The translations under genes were made by a program, and so were the position numbers. From Pontederia crassipes (lineage: Eukaryota; Streptophyta; Magnoliopsida; Commelinales; Pontederiaceae), in the NCBI GenBank assembly GCA_030549335.1, contig CM060188.1, positions 72,198,696 through 72,262,695 on the forward strand: a stretch of DNA of 64,000 nt, read 5' to 3'. Each line of letters opens with the position of its first letter. Positions within the stretch are counted from its first letter, which is position 1. Shown in pieces: positions 58,653 through 64,000 of this stretch. The notes under the pieces were generated by a model. That model did no database searches and had not been told where the DNA came from. It saw nothing but the letters and a program-made list of their open reading frames with translations.

Positions 58653-59597
58653 GAGAGAGAGGTGGTTTAATTTGGTAAGAAGAGAAATAATTTAATTTGG
58701 TAATAAAAAAGGGAAAGAGGTTAATTTGGTCTAAAATAATTTATCCCTCCTCAAAGTATGGTGTTTAAAGGGCTTACTATTCCATCCCACCCCTCTTAAC
58801 TTAAATAAAAAATGTAACCAAACATGGTTTAACTAATTTCATTCCCTCATATTCCACCCCACCCCTTCGTATCCCTCAATCCACACAGACCCAAAGTGTT
58901 GGACTATAAATTGAATGGGCCCAATATTATAGTTGGCTAATTGAACTTTGTCCTTGAGGTTCTTTGCATGGATATCTATCAACACATAGTGAATGACATC
59001 ACAAATAAAAGGGGAGAAAAAAAACTTTCTTTATGATATCTTAGACCAAGTGCTAGATTAGTGAGGGCTGAAGTATTGTGTCCTACTTTTGCATTAGTCA
59101 AATATCCAATCACAATAGTTTATGCTCGCTGAGAACGAACTGGATCTCTTAAGACAACACCAAATTCTGATTCTCTTTACAAAAGGACTTGTGATCAGAC
59201 GATTAGCATCTAGGATACAACCAACATGCCATCAGATAAAGATTTAGCTTCCTCTGACCCTCAAATGGTTCCCACGCTCATGACAAAATTTTATTTTATA
59301 ACCATGAAGAGTTTTTTTACACAATTCTAAAATATTTATTGCGTAATTACGATATAAAAGAGGGGAAAATAAGGGGAAGAGGGATACCGGCGTGGAATTG
59401 GCGGCGAAGGCCCCAATGCGGGCGACGGCTGGCGACACGACGGAGACGCGAGACAGTAGAGGCTGGCGCCGGTGGCAGAGTGAAACCGAGGGCTTGAGAC
59501 CGAGGGCGGAGCCGGAGAAGGCCTTGGAGGGCGAGGGCGAGGAATCGGCTGAGGGGCGAAGAGCGAGGAGAGCGTCGGAGAGGATGACGGAGCTCAT
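55208..59597 (-). CDS. CBSX1/2-like: CBSX1/CBSX2-type CBS-domain-pair protein, chloroplast (8 exons, complete)
   Basis: Eight exons with GT-AG borders join in phase: 59388-59597, 57832-57916, 57690-57754, 56522-56570, 56064-56116, 55518-55633, 55375-55432 and 55208-55288 (stop TAA at 55208-55210). The protein is 238 residues, matching Arabidopsis CBSX1 and CBSX2 (about 236-238). Residues 1-70 (exon 1) are rich in Ser, Ala and Arg with few acids, like a plastid transit peptide. CBS domain 1 spans about 77-145 (VGDFMTKKQDL, ENRITGFPVINEDW, VSDYDLLALDSISG). CBS domain 2 spans about 170-230 (VMTPAPLVVRETTNLEDAAR, ETKYRRLPVVDGAGKLV, ITRGNVVRAAL). Stand-alone CBS pairs of this family bind adenosine nucleotides and modulate plastid thioredoxins, and hence Calvin-cycle redox control. 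That is known for Arabidopsis and inferred here. Intron 1 (1471 bp) contains a MITE. No defect is seen. Confidence 0.95.
58119..58892. mobile_element. PIF/Harbinger-type MITE in CBSX intron 1 (copy B)
   Basis: Ends read GGGTCTGTTTGGCAAATAAC and, inverted, GGGTCTGTGTGGATTGAGGG. The left flank is TAA and the right flank AAA, close to the 3-bp TWA duplication of PIF/Harbinger. The inner part (about 58325-58740) holds a block with GACGACCTGGTCGCC, GGGTCGGGACG-like and TAATTTGGTAAGAAGAGAAA sequence that recurs in copy A. A GA microsatellite lies at 58622-58662. The element sits wholly in an intron, so splicing need not be affected. Confidence 0.75.
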
Positions 59598-60000
59598 TTG
59601 CTCTTAGACTTCGTGTTCGTTGCGATTAGTTCCGACGAGCAGAAGAATCGGAGACTGAGAGGAAGGATAGCGGACTTGGATGGCCGAACTATTCAGAGGT
59701 TGAAGTGTTCGTTGAAATGGGGGTGAGAGAGAGAGGGGGGGGGATATTTGTGCATGTTGAGGAGGTTGGACTTTTTTTTTCTCTCTCTTTCTCGTTCTTT
59801 CTTTGGTGCTCGGCACTTGATGGCGATTGGGCACAACCTTTTTTTTTGGTGTGCTTGGATTTTTATGAAAGCTTGGATTTATTTTGAGCACCATTTTTTT
59901 GTTCTTAAATTTTATATATTTATCTTATGTCCGATTTCATTTTATAATAATATCCTTTATATTTCAATACTATAATTTATTGATAGTTTACACCATTCTT
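59598..60000 (-). promoter_or_regulatory. 5' leader and promoter of the CBSX gene
   Basis: This is the region directly upstream of the CBSX start codon at 59597-59595. On the minus strand it has a pyrimidine-rich leader (CCCCCCCCCTCTCTCTCTCT at about 59742-59723, then CT runs at 59770-59800 in the other sense). A TATATAAAA-like motif lies at about 59909-59917. No upstream open frame of interest is seen. Confidence 0.45.
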
Positions 60001-60810
60001 TTGTTAGGCTTTTTTTGTAGATGAGAAATCGTGAATTTAAAACAATGTATAATTTTATTACATGCAAAAAAAAGAATTACAAATCAAATTAATTTCTATT
60101 CGAATTCATAAAAAATTTATATAAGCACTTCATTTATATTGTCTTTTCCTTCCGGGGGGAAATAAATGAATTTTCAATTCAAATACAATTTAAGGCATTA
60201 TTGACATCTTTCTTAACCTCATAACTGCGAATATTATATATATTATATAAACATCCAATTTTAATATAAATAAGGCAGGATTTTAGGGAACTGCTCTCCA
60301 GGTAGGGATAAAGGAATGAATGAAAAAAAAATTTAGGTTCACCAAAGAAAATTAAAAACGAGAATCTGATAATAATATAGAGTAATATTTTAATAAAGTT
60401 AAATCGATCTACTGAAATTACAGCTCAAAAAATGGCGGTGTTCAGCATTTCTTATTTATAGAAATTTTTAGTATATATTATCAATTGATGAAATATTATT
60501 TTTTGAATGCTTGTGCGATTTACATAATTCTTGTTTGATGTATTTTTAAGTTTAGTGTTAAATTTTATATCTGACTTATAATGTTAAATATGTTTATATT
60601 AATTTTAGTTATTTGTAAATTAAAAGTTTTATTATAGTTCAAAATTTAGAGGTTTGAAAAATCAACTCGACCTCAGTCACTTTCATTCTTAATTAAATAA
60701 GTTTGAATTATAAGTCAAGTCAAATAGACATGTTTTGCTTTAGTAAATCTTTTTCCTTCCACCTTCCACCGAGATTGATCCAAATGTAAACAAAAATTTC
60801 TTAAATTCGG
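60001..60810. other. AT-rich intergenic stretch
   Basis: No gene or clear element is recognised between the CBSX promoter and the repeat-like sequence at 60815. Confidence 0.4.
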
Positions 60811-60814
60811 AGTA

Positions 60815-61004
60815 ATTTCAGGAATGGTCACTCAAATTATAGGATGTGTACAATAAGATCACTCAATTTTATTTGTAACACAAAAGTCATCCAATTTTAA
60901 GAATCTTTCCATCACGGTCAGGCTCTCTATAACTAGTTTATCAGTTGATTGCATATGTGGATGTCATGTTGTTCGACTCGTCAAATGCCAAATGGGAACT
61001 CGTC
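60815..61004. mobile_element. Fragment of a MULE-like terminal repeat (tentative)
   Basis: The stretch starts GGAATGGTCACTCAAATTAT and continues with AAGTCATCCAATTTTAAGAA and ACGGTCAGGCTC-like phrases. This is the kind of sequence found in long Mutator-like inverted repeats in plants. No opposite arm is visible. It is interrupted at 61005 by a solo LTR. Confidence 0.35.
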
Positions 61005-63288
61005 TGTAACTCTCCCAAATCGCACTCCGTTACGTGGTAAAATACGCTTCGAAGACGCTACGAATCATGTGCATCATATTGATAAAAAATAAGACTTTGA
61101 TTGGTCAACTTGACATCGATAAAAGCGGAAGACTAATCATCATTAAATAATAAAAAATGTGACATCATAATATGCGGATGACTGATAAAGAAGTTCATAT
61201 GAGTCCAAAGGAAAGCTAATACATCAAACTAAAAGACTCAATATACTCATGTGCAGCAACCTACGAGCTCGATTTATCACCGTTAATCACCTTCATCATT
61301 AAGATTTGGTCTTGCATTTAAGAACATACAAGGGAGAAATATCCCTATGAGTTTTGCAACTCAGTATGGAAGTAAGGTAAAAACAATAATAACATCATGA
61401 TATTAGGCAAGAATTATAGATAAAAAATAGACATCATCGTCATAAGAGTAAAAGAACTCCTGTAACTTGCCATTTAAATATGAGATCATTATGATCATAC
61501 GAAATTCACAAAATAAAATGTCATGTTCTTGATATCATAAGATTAAAGATCATGATTGATCAAAATAAATCATCATAAAATGACAAGCGTCAATCATCAT
61601 AATTATAAGGTCGAATCATGAGAAATAATTGTATGAAGATTGAAAATCATGAATTGTATCATCTTATTTAGATCATATTAATAATAGATCAAGAAATCAT
61701 GGAAAGATTATCATAAGTGTGACAAAAGTCAATAATCATCATAAGAAGAATTTATTGTGAATATGTTTCATCTTCTTCATCATCTTATTATTCATCTTTA
61801 ATTTATAGTGGAGTATATTTCGACCCATGGGGAGGCCTGCCTCAACCCATCTATCATCATCGTAATTAACTGATCGTAGTCCGTCCATAACTGACCGAGT
61901 CAGCCCATAACTGATCGGAGTCAGTCCATCATAAAAAAAAGCTCTACATTTAATATTTTTCATTTTTTATCTTGCAACTTTTAATTTATCTTTATTAAAA
62001 CATAAGAATCATTATCAAAATTTGATTATCATAAGAAAGAATCAACGGATCATACTGATGTCCTAATCATCATCATTATATAAGACTTAATCAGAATTAC
62101 AAAATAGGATCATGGAGAGAAATCAAATGTGCATAAACATCTTAATTATCATCATAAAATAAAACATCATTGATGGATATGAATAATATGATTAGATCTA
62201 AATTAAGTCATCACAAATATATCATAAGGTCATGAGTCATGTTAGAAATCATTATTAATAAAAGCATAAATAACATAATCATCATCATGACTTAGATCAG
62301 GATTAAGTACATAAATCATAAGTCAAAATATCATAAAAATCATCTTAATAGCATTGAAACTCGGACCGAGTAAGAGTGGAATATGGGCCAAGTTCATCGA
62401 ACATCAGTAGGGAAAAACATGTCATAACCCAGGCCGATCCGGATCATACTCGGGCCGGATCTAGCATTAGAGACCGGTCGACCGATTCAACATATCGGTC
62501 GATCGCTCGACAATGCCGCGTTCGGACTTCATCGTGAAAATAGTTCGAGTTGGGTTATCATTAACCCAAGTCGGGTTCTTCTTCATCGTAGAGCATGGGA
62601 CTCTCGACAATGGCGGACTCAGACCGAGTTTCATCGAACTCAATCCGAGCATGGACCTGCCCGGGCCGAGTTACGGAGAACTCAGGCCGGGTCCCATCAC
62701 GCAGGAAAACATGCGGACGAACATGGATGTTTCCAACATCTTTTTGATGATGGCAGGCATCAAGCGATATCATAAATCGTAGTACTATAATTATGGATCA
62801 ACTAGAACATGCTTCAAGTCTAAAATTAAGATTCTATGATGAATCTACTCTAGTTCTATACCTTGCAAGTTTCTGTCCAAGAAACTAATACGTTCTTTCT
62901 ATTCCTCTTCTTCTTCCTCTTCCTCTTCCTCTTCTTCCTCTTGGCTCAGATGCTCGTTCACCATTGCTCTTGTACTCTTGTCATTCTCCTATGGGGCAGC
63001 AACCATAAGGAGCGAGGAAGACGTAAAGGGCGCACGAAAAATAGAGGAGACAATTTAGGGTCAGCTCATGAGAAACAAAGGGGCTGATTTGTTTAATTTA
63101 ACCTCATATTTATAGGAGAGAGAAGATATGATTTTTGGAATCAAATCTTATTTCCTTCTTATCTCCGGATTTGTTTTAAACTTTATACCTTTTTATCTTC
63201 TCTCTCACTCTTCTTTCTCTTCTCTTTCAATTTTTCCCAGATATTATCTTTTCATCTTTTTTTTGTTTCCAACGAACTGGGTGTTACA
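61005..63288 (+). mobile_element. Solo gypsy LTR (S4), 2284 bp
   Basis: The segment starts TGTAACTCTCCCAAATCG and ends ACTGGGTGTTACA, with a perfect target duplication TCGTC (61000-61004 and 63289-63293). No coding region lies inside, so it is a solo LTR. It holds many CATCATAA-type short repeats (61500-62340) and, at 62350-62710, a cluster of GC-rich dyads such as ACTCGGACCGAGT, CCGGTCGACCGAT and CTCGGGCCGG. A TTCCTC tract lies at 62900-62942. The TGTAAC...GTTACA ends fit a Tekay/Del-like gypsy family. Confidence 0.85.
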
Positions 63289-63346
63289 TCGTCGAAATAA
63301 AATAAGTTTTCTCTCTCCTATGTGTTTTTTTTAAAACGTTTAAACT

Positions 63347-64000
63347 ATTGAGGTCCCCATTTCACTGAACTTATGTTTGTCTCCATTTCCCCATTGAAAC
63401 CCTAGAATCGTTTGGAGCATTTGTCGTCATTTGTTCACTCCCGCACGAAGACGTTGAACATTCGTGCGTAGGTCGTTGGTCGCTCCTACGGTCGGTGTTC
63501 AGCTTTCTCCTACGATTGGCGCTTAGCTCGCTCCTGCAGTCAGCGATCACTTCGCTCACCTGTGATCGTCGCCTTACTTGTCTGCTCTTCGCTCCATTCG
63601 CTCATGTTCAATCGTTTGCTCCCTCCCTCGTTCGGTCAAAGTCGTCCCATTTCATGAGTTGTCCATCGTCTTCGTTCTGCACTTGCACCTTCTTAATGGC
63701 GTAAGATATAACATTATGTTCGTACTCGCATCTGAAGCAAAGATGATGATAGTCGACAAAATTGGATGACTTCGATCGGACGAGGGAAGGAGTGAACGAT
63801 TGAGCAATCGAGCGAGAGCGAGCGTAGGAGAGCAAAAGCGAACGCAAGAGAGTAAGAGCGAGTTGGGCGACGACCCACACACGAGCATTCTGTGTCTTCG
63901 TGTGGGAGAGAATGAACGACGATGAATGCTCCAAACGATTATAGGATTTCGACGGGAAAATAGGGAGAGGCATAAGTTCCACAAAATGGGGGCCTTAACC
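63347..64000. mobile_element. Foldback transposon, probably Mutator-like, reaching the window edge
   Basis: The segment is one long imperfect inverted repeat. The left arm begins TTGAGGTCCCCATTTCACTG. The right arm read in reverse begins TTAAGGCCCCCATTTTGTGG. Both share AATCGTTTGGAGCATT and the CACGAAGAC block at the expected distances. Matching continues inwards to CTCCCTCCCTCGTTCGGTC (63617-63635), paired with the GGACGAGGGAAGGAGTG region (63777-63793). The spacer lies at about 63650-63770. No transposase is present. The right end falls within a few bases of the window edge, so the target duplication cannot be checked. Confidence 0.75.

Noticed and set aside
59604-59894. 96-codon minus-strand frame upstream of the CBSX start codon
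   Set aside because: It lies in the promoter and leader, is Ser/Pro/Lys-rich, and is not needed to complete the CBSX protein, which already starts with a good transit peptide at 59597.
63608-63984. Minus-strand frames of 110 and 124 codons
   Set aside because: Both lie in one arm and the spacer of a foldback element, overlap each other in different phases, and resemble no known protein.

Overview
The window is nuclear DNA of a flowering plant. It is AT-rich, has GT-AG introns, and carries the plant transposon families chromovirus, Tekay-like and Athila-like Ty3/gypsy, SIRE-like and other Ty1/copia, CACTA, Mutator-like, hAT and PIF/Harbinger. A plastid-targeted CBSX gene confirms a plant host. 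I cannot tell monocot from eudicot with confidence.

Host genes. Only one complete gene is visible: a CBSX1/CBSX2-type CBS-pair protein on the minus strand (55208-59597). It has eight exons that join in phase into 238 codons with a transit peptide, and intron 1 hosts a MITE. A second gene is clipped at the left edge: the first 20 codons of a minus-strand protein beginning MEGMWDLN, probably an APETALA2-like factor, with a TATA box at 251-258. Nearly everything else is transposon or AT-rich intergenic DNA.

Layout. 61-1000: pyrimidine/purine-rich promoter of the left gene. 1000-4984: AT-rich spacer with a (TA)n tract and one CACTA end. 4985-19247: a chromovirus fossil opened by a four-deep nest (chromovirus, then a solo gypsy LTR, then a gag-only SIRE-like copia, then another solo LTR in its 5' LTR). 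19601-20438: a foldback Mutator-like element with a 9-bp target duplication and a GC-rich core. 21780-28280: an old minus-strand copia whose gag is split by a 2.04-kb CACTA element and, 75 bp away, by a 2.87-kb solo LTR. 28280-32820: a diverged repeat pair around a SIRE-like solo LTR. 33300-42580: a degraded Athila-like gypsy with an inserted small copia. 43340-48455: CACTA-like sequence and a copia fossil whose two halves lie in opposite orientations. 48570-54023: small DNA transposons (two hAT, one CACTA-like, one PIF-like) and an unassigned 2-kb stretch with a long (CT)n tract. 55208-59597: the CBSX gene. 61005-63288: a solo gypsy LTR. 63347-64000: a second foldback element at the window edge.

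The clearest results are the insertion boundaries, where target-site duplications can be read directly and give a relative order of events. There is no CRISPR, operon or similar system. I see no convincing undescribed functional system. The most unusual signals are clusters of GC-rich dyad motifs shared by unrelated LTRs, the GC-rich foldback element, and the head-to-head copia halves.
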